Assembly (NCBI GenBank): GCA_017311185.1
Contig: JAESUZ010003109.1
Location: 372,001-436,000, forward strand
DNA: 64,000 bases
Origin: Proteles cristata cristata
Lineage: Eukaryota; Chordata; Mammalia; Carnivora; Hyaenidae
Reading direction: 5' to 3'
Part shown: positions 1 to 10,920 of the stretch, one piece after another
How the letters are laid out: each line of letters begins with the position of its first letter
Numbering within the stretch: the stretch's first letter is position 1
The notes under the pieces: model-generated
Told to the model about the DNA's origin: nothing
Seen by the model: the letters and a program-made list of their open reading frames with translations, nothing else
The model's database searches: none
Position numbers and translations under genes: made by a program

Positions 1-235
1 CATTCTAACAAGTGTGAGGTGATACTGCATTGCGGTTTTGATTTCCCTGATGATGAGTGATGCTGAGCATCTCTTCTTGTACTGGTTGGCCATCTGGATG
101 TCTTCTTTGGAAAAATGTCTGTTTAGATCCTCTGCCCATTTTTTAATGGAATTTATTGTTAATTGAGTTATATGAGGTTTTTTATGTATTTTGAATATGG
201 ACCCCTTATCTAACGTACATTTTGCAAATAATAGG
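1..235 (-). mobile_element. LINE-1 fragment, ORF2 end/3' region, antisense
   Basis: The text matches, by eye, the antisense of the carnivore/mammalian LINE-1 ORF2 C-terminal region, including the stretches about ending in the first 110 bases with GTGAGGTGATACTGCATTG and GGCCATCTGGATGTCTTC. The same region recurs in better condition at 33960-34260. It is cut by the window start, so its true 5' extent is unknown. Many indels make it non-coding. It ends in a T-rich, unassigned stretch just before the next SINE. Confidence 0.85.
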
Positions 236-279
236 GTTTTTTGTTTTTTTGGTTTCTTTTAAAAGAAAAATAGGAGACA

Positions 280-475
280 GGGGACGCCTGGGTGGCTCAG
301 TCCAGTTGAGCATCCAACTTTGGCTCAGGTCATGATCACACAGTTTCTGGATTTGACCCCCGCATTGGGCTTGCTGTTGTCAGAACAGAACCTGCTTTGG
401 ATCTTCTGTCCCCTCCACGCCGACCCTCCCATACTCTCATTTGTTCTCTCTCTCTCTCTCAAAAATAAATTAAGA
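280..475 (+). mobile_element. CAN-SINE (cat type)
   Basis: tRNA-Lys-derived head (GGGGACGCCTGGGTGGCTCA), then the CAGGTCATGATC motif, a CT-run and an AAAAATAAATTAAG tail. The middle is diverged and partly deleted (the tRNA B-box region reads GGATTTGACCCC), so it is a moderately old copy. No clear target-site duplication was found. Short open frames crossing it on both strands are accidental. Confidence 0.93.
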
Positions 476-1295
476 ACCACTAAAAACAATTTTTTTAAAG
501 ATGATGCATTCGGGTAACTAACATTAGCTGCATCTCTGGATAAAACTTGAAAAATCAAAATGGCCTAACAATAGATGTTTCTTTCTACCTTGCATACTGT
601 GAAATGTAGATCACCCTCTTACATGGAAGACATGAAATCCAAAGTCAGCACAGCCAAGGAAGAGAAGACTAGAGATAGCTTGCTAGCTGTTAACAACACT
701 GACCCAGAAGAGATAAAATTGCTTCTGTGGTCAGAAATAGTCACATGGCCCTAGCCTAACTGCAAGGGAGCCCACAGAATGTCTGGTGCATAACTATCTT
801 AGCCATAGGTACCATTATAAGACAAGTATGGCCTGCTTCACTTTTTATATTACCCATTTGACTACCATGGACAATTAGATTTCCAAGTCCAGTATATGTA
901 ATGGATTCAAAGTCAGAAGACCTGTGTCCTAGTTATGCACTTTCTCAAGTCAGGCAAGTGAAGCCAGAGGATTTTCTTCTTTCCTTGGAAGAGTCATCTC
1001 CTCCTACCACTAAAGAAACAAAGGGACTTTTTTCTCTTCCTACTTCCAGGAAGTTTTTCTAAGTTGAGCTGGTTATACTTTTGACTGGGAAACTTTGAAA
1101 GAGAATATGAAGTCATCAAGCAAAAGAAAAAGGAAAGGAGAAAATTCAATTATTCTGAGTAGGGAGCCACAGGTATGGGAAGTAACAGTTCTTTTCAACT
1201 CGTAGCACATTATCCAGATCTCATTTTTCATTTTGAATTTGGAGGTACATGAACCTTGACATCTTCTAGCATTTGAAGAATAATTCTCAGAAGAT
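476..1295. other. Unassigned non-coding stretch
   Basis: No reading frame with recognisable protein content and no repeat family recognised. Base composition is ordinary. Nothing further can be supported. Confidence 0.6.
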
Positions 1296-1512
1296 AGGGG
1301 TGTGTGGGTGGCTCAGTCGGTTAAGCATCCGACTTTGGCTCAGGTCATGATCTCGCAGTTCGTGGATTCTCTCTGTGCTGACAGCTAGCTCAAAGCCTGG
1401 AGCCTGCTTCAAATTCTGTATCTCCCTCTCTCTCTGACCCTCCCCTGCTCACGCTCTCTCTCTCTGTCTCTCTCTGTCTCTCAGAAAAAAAAAAAAAACA
1501 TTAGAAAAAAAA
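1296..1512 (+). mobile_element. CAN-SINE (cat type), well preserved
   Basis: Near-consensus head (GTGGCTCAGTCGGTTAAGC), intact CAGGTCATGATCTCGCAGTT segment, CT-rich body and an A-rich tail of 14 A residues. A short internal deletion removes most of the B-box/GAGCCCCG segment after GTTCGTGGATT. No convincing target-site duplication was seen around the tail. Confidence 0.95.
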
Positions 1513-2929
1513 ATAGACAAATGTCTGCACAGATCCGATCTGTGGTATGAATCCAGGTGTTTGCCTGGAGTGAAATTTTATTAAGAGCAGTTCAGGCCAC
1601 AGCTCTGTGTTCAGAAGAACATCACATTGATCCATACAGCCAAGTATTGGGGCTCACTGGCCGGTCTCAGAACCAAAAGCTAGTGCCGACTGCCTGGCTG
1701 CCAAGGTTAATGAGGCTATGTTACCATCTCATCATAAATGGGGTTTCTGAGCCCTGCCCACACAGGAAGAAAGGAGTGAGCTGGAGAGAAATAGCCTGTG
1801 ATGAGTGATGAGGCTTTGTCAGTTCCACCCAACTTGTACAGTTCATAAATCAGAAAATATTTCCTGATCCAAAACTCTAGATTTGCAGCTTTGGTGATTA
1901 TTTTTAAATAAGTTCTGAGAGGTTACAAGTAGGGACTTGAAAACACAGTTAAAACCCCAGAGCAGATAAGCCATCTGTGTGTGCTCAAGGAAAAAGAAGT
2001 GAATTTAATCTTTATACTCTTTGAAAAAGGAGGAGGTGCTGTTGGCAGGCCCATAAAATATGTATGATGGCCAGGGTGGCAGAGACTCAAAGTCAAGGGG
2101 AGAATCATTTACCTGATGTCATTATTCTGCCTGGGTTGTCTGCTGAAGTTTCCTGAGCTGGTCCTGTAATAATCTATGAAAAGAAACAAAATTCTTGTCT
2201 CAAAAAAAATCACCCATATGGGCTATGACTTATCATTATAAATATAGGGAGACATTTTTTAGACCTCGATGAGAGTCACAGAGACTTATTAGGTACTCAG
2301 ATTCTTCAGGGGGCCATCATGGTCCCTTTCACCTATGCTTTGGTTTGCTTATTCTTTAAATCCAGAAAATTCTGATATCTCCATGATTCTAATAAGATAT
2401 CCCAAATATAACCTCTGAACACCCTCATGTGAAAATCAACCAGACTCTTACAGTTCATTTTTATTTTCCATCATACAAACAAGTAAGAAACGTGAAAAAC
2501 CTATTCAGTGATGTTAACACTAGATACTGATGTTTAACAAACTAAGTAAGACTAATCCTTAGATTTTGAACTTCTTTCTTTCGGTATTAAACATATTTCT
2601 ATCTGACTGAAGGAAGATTTGTTGCGTGTCTTGCTTTCAGATGGCCCCAGTCTCTGTCCATTTTCTAATTCTAGCTATATATCTTTCCAGTGATTCTGTG
2701 ATGTTATCAATATCCTTACAGTAATTTCTTTTATTACTTAAATGAGACGATTAGTTGCTGTTGTTTGCTACCAGAATTTGGTGTATTATCTCTTCTGACT
2801 GGTATTGAGGTTGCTTAGGTCTGTGTATATCTCACCAAGGAGATGTAGCATCTTTCAGGATAGGTTACTTTAACATTTGGTGTGCAACTTAATGCCCAGG
2901 GTAGAACCTCACATCCAAAACAGTTGAAA
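1513..2929. other. Unassigned non-coding stretch
   Basis: About 1.4 kb with no recognised repeat and no plausible exon. Short open frames on both strands lack recognisable domains. Confidence 0.55.
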
Positions 2930-3118
2930 TCATGGATTCTGGAGTCATGTCACATTGATTAAAATTCCAGTTTCTTCATTTACTACTTGAATGACTTTGG
3001 GCAAGTTGGCAACCTTTTTAAGTATTGGCTTCCTTGTATAAACTTAAGAACACCTCCATGATTCAATGCTTAAAGCATTTCAGAAGTACTAGGTATTATT
3101 AGTATAACAAGACTAAAG
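2930..3118 (+). mobile_element. MIR-type ancient SINE, diverged
   Basis: Matches the MIR layout: ATGGATTCTGGAGTCA, then the core block TGACTTTGGGCAAGTTGGCAACC and a diverged 3' part ending near GGTATTATTAGTATAA. MIR is a tRNA-derived SINE shared across mammals, so the copy predates carnivores. Confidence 0.7.
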
Positions 3119-3158
3119 TACATTATTTTATTTTTTATTATTTCATGTTATGTTACTA

Positions 3159-3203
3159 TGATATATATATATATATATATTTATTTATTTATTTATTTAT
3201 TAT
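3159..3203. repeat. (AT)n followed by (TTTA)n microsatellite
   Basis: An uninterrupted AT run of about 20 bases passes directly into five to six TTTA units, immediately before a SINE head. A compound tract of this kind usually varies in length between individuals (inference). Confidence 0.95.
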
Positions 3204-3206
3204 CAT

Positions 3207-3393
3207 AGAGGCACCTCGGCACTCAGTTGGTTAAGCATCCAACTCTTGGTTTCAACTCAGTTCATCACCTCACGGTTCATGAGATGAAGCCCCACATTGG
3301 ACTCTGCGCTGACAGCGTGGAGCCTGCTTGGCATTCTTTCTCTCCCTCTCTCTGCGCCTCACACTCTCTCAAAATAAATAAACTTTAAAAAAA
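3207..3393 (+). mobile_element. CAN-SINE
   Basis: Head GAGGCACCTCGGCACTCAGT, TTCATGAGATGAAGCCCCAC B-box area, GCGCTGACAGCGTGGAGCCT body, CT-run and an AAATAAATAAAC tail. Moderately diverged. It sits just after an AT/TTTA microsatellite. Confidence 0.93.
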
Positions 3394-4535
3394 GATGTAT
3401 AATCATATATGTTACGTTAATTATGTTTATATTTTATGTATCATTTTATAGTTATTATTATAGATACTCAGTAAATGTATAATTAAATTTAGTTTCTCAG
3501 ACTGTAAGCTTACTATGAGGTGGTTTGCTTGTAAGTCATCTAACCTTTGTTGTTTTTTTTAAATCTCTGTGAAAAGGTGTCCCTTTGAAAGAAGTAATCA
3601 TTTTTAATAGAGATTATTAAAATGCCAGCATGGCATTTTTCCATAATACACTACATTTTTCAATGTCTACCCAAGTAGTCTTCACCTAGTTAAAATATTG
3701 TTGATCTTTTTCTTAATGTCATGGTGTTTTTAAAGAAAAGTCTGTGCATTTCATCTGCTCGAATATAGTGCTCCCCCAGACCAGCAACATTTTACACTGA
3801 ATTATAAGGGCTTTAAAATCATCTTTATCCAGACCTCTTTTACTTGTTCTTAGTATGTCACCTGATTCTGAGAGTCTTCTATTCTCCTTGCATTTCTGAA
3901 GGACTCTGTCTCCTTTTCTTCTGCAGACCCACTGGTCAGTTTGATTCCTCAGTGTGACTGCTCTAACAAATGGCAAATGTTTTTTCTTCCTTGGCATCAC
4001 ACAGAATTCTTTGGAGTTTCACTCCCCGCTTTTTTCAGTGCCGATGTCCGGAATTTTCCTTTGTTTTGTCGAGAAGTTTGCAACCCTAGATCGAAGTGAT
4101 AATGTCTCAGTTATCAATCATGTCATCAAAATGGCAAACCGAGATTGGTGTCATCTTTATTATTATTATTATTATTTTTTTTTTTTTTGGAAACCCCTGG
4201 TCCCCAGAAGAGTCTCCTCATGAAACTGCTGTGGTTAAAGCAGAATTGATTTATATGTTCCACCATTATTAGTTGGGGATTTACAATGGATAGGATTTAC
4301 TCAGAATGTTGGCCTGATTCATAGATGACTTGACACATCCACCCATTTTGTAGAAGCAAACCGTCTCAGAGGATGAAATTCTCTACCAAAGATCAGTGTT
4401 CATCTTTATTTCAAACTCACTGCACTGGTCTGAATATGGAATATAAATACCATCAACTCTCTGTAGATCTCCAAGGACTGGAGAATGCCAGGAAACAATA
4501 GAGGAAGGGATAAAAAGGTCACAAGAGGAAGAGGG
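3394..4535. other. Unassigned non-coding stretch
   Basis: AT-rich DNA without recognised repeats apart from the TAT/T tract listed separately. Open frames here (up to 93 codons on the minus strand) show no recognisable protein features. Confidence 0.55.
4157..4188. repeat. (TAT)n and poly-T tract
   Basis: Six TAT/ATT units pass into a run of 14 T. Simple sequence, probably variable in length. Confidence 0.95.
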
Positions 4536-4764
4536 TTATTTATTTATTTATTTACCTATTTATTTTTTTTATTTATGAGAGAAAGAGAACCTGCACACAA
4601 GCAGGGGAGGGGCAGAAAGAGAGGGAGAGGAGAGAATCCCAAGCAGGCTGTGCACTGACAGCTGAGAGCCCAATGCAGGGCTTGAACTCCCGAATTGTGA
4701 ACTCCATGACCTGAGCTGAACCCGAGAGTCAGTCACTTAATCAACTAAGCCACCCAGGTGCCCC
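4536..4764 (-). mobile_element. CAN-SINE, antisense
   Basis: Read on the minus strand the head is GGGGCACCTGGGTGGCTTAG. The plus strand shows the inverted tail as TTATTTATTTATTT, then the GAGAGA body and CATGACCTGAGCTGAA. The extended TTTA tail marks tail expansion after insertion. No clean target duplication. Confidence 0.94.
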
Positions 4765-4819
4765 AAGATGAAGTTGTTAATGAACTACTGTCTGCCTCCT
4801 CAGTATGTTGGAACTCTTC

Positions 4820-4912
4820 TTCCCCAGTTTCACAGTTAAGGAAACAAGAGCCCAGAGAGGTCTGGTACCGCTTCAGTGGTCACACAGCTGGAATGTGGCA
4901 GAGCCATTTAGT
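4820..4912 (-). mobile_element. MIR-type ancient SINE, antisense
   Basis: The segment CCCAGTTTCACAGTTAAGG, then GAGCCCAGAGAGG and GGTCACACAGCTGGAA is the reverse complement of the MIR core. Diverged and partial. Confidence 0.75.
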
Positions 4913-5204
4913 GGCCTACAAAACCTGTGCTCCTTGCCCACAGCTACCACACTGCCCCACAGACTTACAAACCAGGGCAGCATGCTCTTCTGAGCAGCAG
5001 AAAAGCCCCTAGCTGCTGTTTTTCCAGAATCTGAGATGATAAGTCAAAGAAAAAGTACTTCAATGATTTTGACTCCTATGAACTATTACTACCTAATTAG
5101 AAGGCATTTGGTATAGTCTGTTAAATTTCTAAATATCTATCTAGCCATGTACATCCTGATGTCTTTCCAGGGGAAATACTTGCACATTGGTAGAAAAAAC
5201 ATGT

Positions 5205-5412
5205 ACATTAATGGTAGAATTTTATAGGATATGCAGAAACAGGAAACAACACAGGTGTTCATTAATGCTGGAATAATTAAATACATTCTGATAAGTCTGT
5301 ACTATTAAATGCCATGCCGTTAAGGTAGATCTATATATATCTAAGGTAGTTCTATATATAGAACTAAAAAGATCTTTAGAACACATTAAGTGAGAGATAC
5401 AGGCTTCCAGTT
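5205..5412 (+). mobile_element. Older LINE-1 fragment (ORF2 end/3' UTR)
   Basis: The order of motifs (GGAAACAACACAGGTGTTCA, a degraded 'pictures of ORF2 end' block, then AAGTGAGAGATACAGG) fits the 3' end of an older L1M-type LINE-1. The related text seems to resume at about 5636-5690, suggesting that the younger L1 end at 5413-5635 landed inside it. Contains a perfect 20-bp palindrome. Confidence 0.6.
5347..5366. repeat. Perfect 20-bp palindrome
   Basis: TAGTTCTATATATAGAACTA reads the same on both strands, with an AT-rich centre. It lies inside the older LINE-1 remnant. Whether it has a role is unknown; the AT core makes local strand opening easy in principle. Confidence 0.97.
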
Positions 5413-5635
5413 CTGAAAAGAATAAATTATGGGGATAAAAGCACAGCGTAGGGAATACAGTCAACACTATTGACTATTGTAATAGCATTGTATGGTGACA
5501 GGTAGTAGCCACATTTTTGGTGATCATAGTGTACCATATAGACTTGTGAAATCTTGTACGACTTGTGTCGTACATCTGAAACTCATGAAACATTGCATTA
5601 CTTTAAAAAAACACATGAAGCGAAAAAATCAAGTA
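5413..5635 (+). mobile_element. LINE-1 3' UTR end
   Basis: Contains the typical carnivore/mammalian L1 3'-UTR order: AGGGAATACAGTCAACACTA, TTGTATGGTGACAGGTAGTA, GGTGATCATAGTGTACC and CGTACATCTGAAACTCATG, followed by A-rich sequence. Only the last about 220 bases of the element are present. Confidence 0.75.
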
Positions 5636-5736
5636 TCAGAAACATGTATGTTGAATGATCACATGTATGTAAAAAATTAATTAAAAATGCAAAATTTTGG
5701 AAAAGGGAATGAGGAGTTAAGTAAAGGATGATGACA

Positions 5737-5923
5737 GGGGCCTCTGAGTGGCCCAGTCAGTTAAGCCTCTGACTTTTGGTCTCTGCTCAGGTCATGATCT
5801 CGAGGTTCATGGGCTCAAGCCCCACATCAGGATCTGCACTGTCAGTGCACTGAGAGTCCAGGGATTCCCTCTTTCTCTCTGCCTCTCTCTCCCTCTCAAA
5901 ATAAATAAACTTAAAAAAAAAAA
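5737..5923 (+). mobile_element. CAN-SINE
   Basis: Head GGGGCCTCTGAGTGGCCCAG, motif CTCAGGTCATGATCTCGAGG, B-box-like GGGCTCAAGCCCC, CT-run, AAATAAATAAAC tail with 11 A. An insertion of a few bases follows the CTGACTTT segment. No certain target duplication. Confidence 0.94.
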
Positions 5924-8544
5924 GAATAGGACAGTAATACTTCCCAATTGAGAAGAGAGAGAGTGTGCACGCACAAGAGGACAGACTGCTTCATGTGGAA
6001 GGTGGTATGTGAACTGGGACGTAGTGAAATATAGAGATATGAGAACTTCCCAGAGCCACCTCACTAACATGGGGCTGAGTCAAGATAGGTACCTAGTACC
6101 ATATGAATCCAGAGTTGGGGCTTTTAAATAAGATTCCTCTGACAGTGCAAATTCTAAACAGCAAAAAGAGGCTCTAGACATAACCCTACATCTTCTGCAT
6201 AAGGTAGAGGTGGAAGATACACACATGCTCTCATTAAGTATTTACCATGTGTTAGGTGCTCTACCAGAGGCAGGATGGAACATCCAGGTGAATTAGAGTT
6301 CCTGGCCTTAATAGTTTGAGGTCTGGGAGGGAAACAAAGATGCATTATCTTTTTCATATATGACAGACTTTAAAACAAAATTATAGGGAAATTCAGAACA
6401 AGAATTAGTGAGCCAAAAAGAATAATACTTCCAGCTGAGGGGCTAGAAGATGTACCAAGGAAAATGTGTTAAAATACAAGAAAGAGAAAACTAATAGAGA
6501 CTTAAACCATAAGCTTTAATTTCTTAGCAAGAAGTCCGAAGCTGGCTATTCCCAAGCTAATTCAGCATCTCAGCAGTGTCATTAGGGACATAGGTTTTTT
6601 CCTGTCCGCCTCAGTAATCCTTCGTCTTTGGGCTTGTCACATCATCGTCCTATAATGGCAGTCACATCTACAAGCATCTCAACCACATTTGAGAGCAGAA
6701 AGGGGGATGTGGTCAGGGCAGCAAAGAGAAGGGGTCAGGGGCTTTAAAATGAGGGTCAATCTCTTGGTATCTCTCTGAGCAAATTTTCCCCCAAATGCCT
6801 CCTTCTGCAACTTCTTATAGTTCATTGGCCAGAGCTGGGTCATAAGCCCCCCACCCCAACCCCAAGGAATGCTGTGAGAGTTTGATCCTGCCTTTTCCAC
6901 TTGATCATGGAATCCTGGCTAGGAATAAGGAGCTCTGTGGTCTGAGGAGCATCTGAGGGTATCTGCCATGGCAGGTTCTGTGGAGGAACCAGTACTTGGG
7001 TTGGATCTGAAACAGTGGTGAAAAAGAACATGTATTGGATTGTCCATCCAACATCACTTTTCTAAGAATTGACCCTGCCCGGCTCCAAGTGGGAGTTGCC
7101 AAGATCATACAATATGTTCCTGCCTTCTGGGAATCATTATAATAGATTTAAATAGATCCTGCCAAATCGGTCTTCATTTTTGTCTGTTCCTCTCCAGGGG
7201 CATTTCTTTCTTCCTTTTACTGAAGCTAATTGTGAAAGCGTTCTACTCCTGCTTGGCTCTCAATCAATACAGTTGTTAATTGTCTGCACTCAGTTTCTGG
7301 CGTCAGACGCCATCTCAACCATTTTCTCAGAAAGGATGCAACAGAAAGTGTCATTAACCGCGCAGAAGGGAATCAAAAAGGCACAAAAGGGACACTAGGG
7401 TATCACAGAGGTAGTAATGCGGAAAGCGTGCCCACCCCGAGTGTTAGAGGAATGAACAGGTTGAGTTTTTAAAACTTGATAGAAGTTCTTTAAGTGGGGC
7501 GAGTAAAAGGCTTGGAGGAGGAGCCCCACCTCACTGGAGCCCAGTCTTTGAGGTGCTGCTTCTTGGTGCTGGTATCTCTGGGAGAGTTTGATGTGCCTGG
7601 TTCTGGGAAAGGAAAGACCTATAGGTGGAACCGATGAGCTCTGCCCCCATTTAAAACCCAGTGCTGGGAGAGACGCAGACAGCAACGGCAGGTAAAGCCA
7701 GTGCGAGCGGATCTCCTCTCCTTCCTCCCTGCCTTCGTTCTCCCCCGTTTGCTAATTGTACAACCTAACGGGAAGCTGTTGGCAAAACAGCCCCAGCGTC
7801 ACTAGCTGAGTGTAGATTTGGAGCTAAAACAGCTTAATAACAACACGCAGACTTTGTTATTATTTTTAGCACGTCCTTAGTAAATGAGGGTAATAATAGA
7901 ACCTACCTCAAAGACAAAGTCCCTGTGACACTTGAATTCTAGTGACTGGACGTCCATTATAAACCAGAGCCTTTCATAAAGGGGTAAGTGGTGTGGATAT
8001 AATAAAACAGCCTTGCCGTTGAGAGTAACCTGGAAGAAATGACCTAAGAATTGGTGGCTAGCAGCTAAGAAAATGAAAACGGAGGCCATGGGCAGGGACA
8101 ATACTTAGAGTAAAACACTGTTGTTTTCCTGACATTCAAATTTAACTGGGAGTCCTGTCTTTTTCCACTGGCAGCTCTTCACCTACGACATAGTAAGAAG
8201 TTTGCATGGTCTTCCGTCTGTGATGAGAAACCAATGGCAAGGTTTTCACAGGCACAGTAGGATGATCTGTGTTTTACTAAGATCATTCCTATTAATTTGG
8301 AGAACAGATGGAGAGGTAACAGCATGGCCATAGCAGTGGTCCAGAAAGGAGAGGGTGGTGGTATAGACTGGGTAGCAGTGGAGACTGAGAAAAGTACATA
8401 GCTTTGGGAGATAAATTTTGGAGATAGAGATCTTAAAGACTTATTTATGGGTTATGTATGAGAGGGAACAAGAAAACGAGGAAAATGAAAGATGCACCGA
8501 GGATTTTGGCCTCAGCAACTGGGCACTTTCTCTGCTATCTAATG
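5924..8544. other. Long unassigned stretch with faint ancient repeats
   Basis: Around 6225-6480 the text (AAGTATTTACCATGTGTTAGG and following) resembles antisense L2. From about 6490 to 7130, stretches such as TTCATTGGCCAGAGCTGGGT look like an old interspersed repeat I cannot name. Between 7390 and 7760 there is a slightly GC-richer patch with a few CpGs. No exon or gene is recognisable, and open frames up to 96 codons are unconvincing. Confidence 0.4.
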
Positions 8545-8632
8545 TGAAGTGATGTGCCCAGGTCATGCAGATGATAAGTTGCAGCGCCGGGTTTCTAACC
8601 CAAGCAGCCTGGCTCAAGTCCATACTCTTAAT
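8545..8632 (-). mobile_element. MIR-type fragment, antisense
   Basis: AAGTGATGTGCCCAGGTCAT and the TTTCTAACCCAAGCAGCCTG block correspond to the reverse complement of the MIR core and head. Partial and diverged. Confidence 0.65.
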
Positions 8633-8639
8633 TGACATG

Positions 8640-8746
8640 ATCTGCTGTCTGTCCTGGTGTTGGGCTCATGACAGGCACTCTGTAAGGAACTGTTGAATCA
8701 CTGAATGAATGAATGAATGAATGAATGAATGAATGAATGAATGAAC
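8640..8746 (+). repeat. L2-like tail running into a (GAAT)n microsatellite
   Basis: The part to about 8700 (GGCACTCTGTAAGGAACTGT then TTGAATCACTGAATG) resembles the 3' end of L2, whose natural terminus is a short TGAA/GAAT repeat. From 8702 to 8746 GAAT is repeated about 11 times without interruption, so the microsatellite probably grew from the L2 tail (inference). Confidence 0.8.
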
Positions 8747-8783
8747 AAAAGGATGGATCTATGAATGGGGTCCCTACTCTGGT

Positions 8784-9011
8784 CTTACATTTATTTTTTA
8801 AGTTTATTTATTTATTTTGAAGGAGAAAGCACACAAGAGGAGCAGAGAGGGAGAGACAGAGAATCCTAAGCAGGCTCTGTACTGTCACTGCAGAGCCCAA
8901 TGCGGGGCTTGACCCACGAACTGTTAAATCATGACCTGAGCCAAAGTCAAGAGTTCGACATGTAACCACTTAACCGACTGAGCCACCAGGTACCCCCTTA
9001 TGTTTATTTTT
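8784..9011 (-). mobile_element. CAN-SINE, antisense, with target duplication
   Basis: Body about 8799-8996. Antisense head ends ...GACTGAGCCACCAGGTACCC. Flanks CTTACATTTATTTTT (8784-8798) and CTTATGTTTATTTTT (8997-9011) match at 13 of 15 positions, a plausible target-site duplication from LINE-1-driven insertion. Confidence 0.93.
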
Positions 9012-9404
9012 ATACAGGTTGGCCACTGTGTCCTTATGCACTCCAGGTAGACATTATCAGCATGTTTCCCCCGATTCTCCATACAAGTTTTATTGTTTTT
9101 CTCCATCCTTTTGGACATTGTCTCATATGTTGATGTTGGAAATCATTAAAAGAATACCTGGAAGGTGTTTTTAAGATGTAAAGTGTTACTAACTGGAGTT
9201 GAGAAATAGTCTTTCACAGTGCCCCAGGCAAATTGGCTCTTGTTGTTAAGTTTAAACTCCAAGGAGGCTACATAGTATCAAATTCACATTGACTTTATCA
9301 TCAATTGCATTTGTGGTCCAAATATCCTCGAACCTGGAGGGCATAATGTGCAGATGAACTATCTTGTGCGGAGGGATTCTACTTCCAGCAGATGGTGATC
9401 TTGT
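9012..9404. other. Unassigned non-coding stretch
   Basis: No recognised repeat or exon between the SINE and the following MIR. Confidence 0.5.
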
Positions 9405-9655
9405 GTGGCGGTAAAGGCTGCCACTCGGGTAGGCAGAGAGCTTCGGGTTCAAATTATGGCTCTGCTCTGTGGCCTAAAGCAAGTAACTTAACGTCTCTGT
9501 GCTTAGCTGCTTTGTTCATAAACTAGGAAGAGTAACAGTGCCTATTTCACTAACAGGTAACAAATCATCAATTTGGGTGATTGTCAGGGCTGAAAAGATA
9601 ATGCTTTTATTAGTACCTGACTGAATAAAATGCAGAATAAAAGTTGGCATCTATT
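9405..9655 (+). mobile_element. MIR element, nearly full length
   Basis: Shows the whole MIR order: a diverged tRNA-like head (TGGCGGTAAAGGCTG...GGGTTCAAATTATGGCTC), core AGCAAGTAACTTAACGTCTC, then a 3' part with TGAAAAGATAATGC and TTGGCATCTATTATT. Typical divergence for a Mesozoic SINE. Confidence 0.82.
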
Positions 9656-10081
9656 ATTTTTATATCTAGTTCTCACTTTGGAGAAAGCTAGTCATAACAG
9701 GTCCATTAGAAGTATCCAGAGGTATGTAGTAAATTCTCACCTGGAATGTGCCCTGGTTCTCACAGCTCAGCTGAGAGCTTGAGGGAGAAGCAAAGATTGT
9801 GTTCTTGGTACCATCTCTTACCACCTTGCCTCCTCCTTTGGCTTCAGGAGGTCTCTCATAAAAGCCCTCCTACCACTCAAGACAAATGGACAAGTGTCAT
9901 TTGGAGGTGTTAACGATATGGCCCAGATCTCTTGAGCCTCTTGTGGCCTCTACCTTAGATTTTCCAATCTGGCTTCAGAGGAAGTACATATGCAAGCCCA
10001 AGAACTTATAAGCTGACCGTTACTTCCACCATCATACAAGTCCGTGTTTTCCATTCAGATCACCAAATTTGTAAGTGAATT
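9656..10081. other. Unassigned non-coding stretch
   Basis: Ordinary composition, no recognised repeat and no credible exon. Confidence 0.5.
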
Positions 10082-10311
10082 AAAATGACTAATTTTTTTA
10101 ATGTTTATTTATTTTTGAGAGAGAGAGACAGAGTGCAAGCAGCGGAGGGGCAGAGAGAGAGACACACACAGGATCCAAAGCAGGCTCCAGGCTCTGAGCT
10201 GTCAGCACAGAGCCCGACATGGGGCTCACACCCATGAGCCAAAAGATCATGACCTGAGCTGAAGTTGAGCCTAACCAACTGAGCCACCCAGGTGCCCCTG
10301 AACATGACTAA
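10082..10311 (-). mobile_element. CAN-SINE, antisense, with target duplication
   Basis: Body about 10093-10298; minus-strand head GGGGCACCTGGGTGGCTCAG. Flanks AAAATGACTAA (10082-10092) and AACATGACTAA (10301-10311) match at 10 of 11 positions. The plus-strand end of the body carries the inverted A tail as TTTTTTTAATGTTTATTTATT. Confidence 0.94.
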
Positions 10312-10712
10312 CTGAAGAGTGTTCAGATATTAAATGCCAACCTAGGACAGGGAGTGGAGTTGAAAGCATTTTCCATCTTGTTTACTGAGAGATCTTGGCA
10401 TCTGAGAGGTGAAACCCTGAAGAAAACAACTTTCCAGGGAGATAGATCTCAGTATCTGCTTGTACCATTAGCAGGACATAAAGTCATCTTTGTCACAATA
10501 TCACTGAGAAAAAAAAGAGCCCTTCACATCCAATAAAAAGAATTCTTTAGGAAATAGGTGAATCTACTCTAAGAAAACCCTCCATGCTTGAGTACAAGCA
10601 ATGGAACAGGTAGAAATTGGGGATATTTATTTACTTGACAGCAGAGTTTTTATTTTTAGCTTTAAAGCAGGATTTTTCCTGGAATTTCTTGAAGTATTAC
10701 TACGAAACACAT
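10312..10712. other. Unassigned non-coding stretch
   Basis: No recognised repeat; two short plus-strand open frames have no recognisable content. Confidence 0.5.
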
Positions 10713-10920
10713 ATAAAATGTGATCTGAGCAAGGGGTGCTCCTGGGTGGCTCAGTCCAACTCTCGATTTGGCTTAAATCATGATCTCACAGTTCCTGAGA
10801 CCAAGCACTGTGTTGGGCCCCGTGCTGAGCTGACAGTGTGGAGCTTGCTTGGGGTTCTCTCTCTCTCTCTCTTTCTCTCTCTCAAATAAGTAAGCATTTT
10901 TTTTAAAAAATGTGATCTGA
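10713..10920 (+). mobile_element. CAN-SINE, first of a tandem pair
   Basis: Body about 10732-10906 with head GGGTGCTCCTGGGTGGCTCA, long CT-run and AAATAAGTAAGC tail. Flanked by ATAAAATGTGATCTGA (10713-10728) and AAAATGTGATCTGA (10907-10920). The second flank also serves as the left duplication of the next SINE. Confidence 0.95.

Noticed and set aside
8702..8746. Regular short repeats as a CRISPR-like array
   Set aside because: Units are 4 bases with no spacers; it is a microsatellite in vertebrate DNA.
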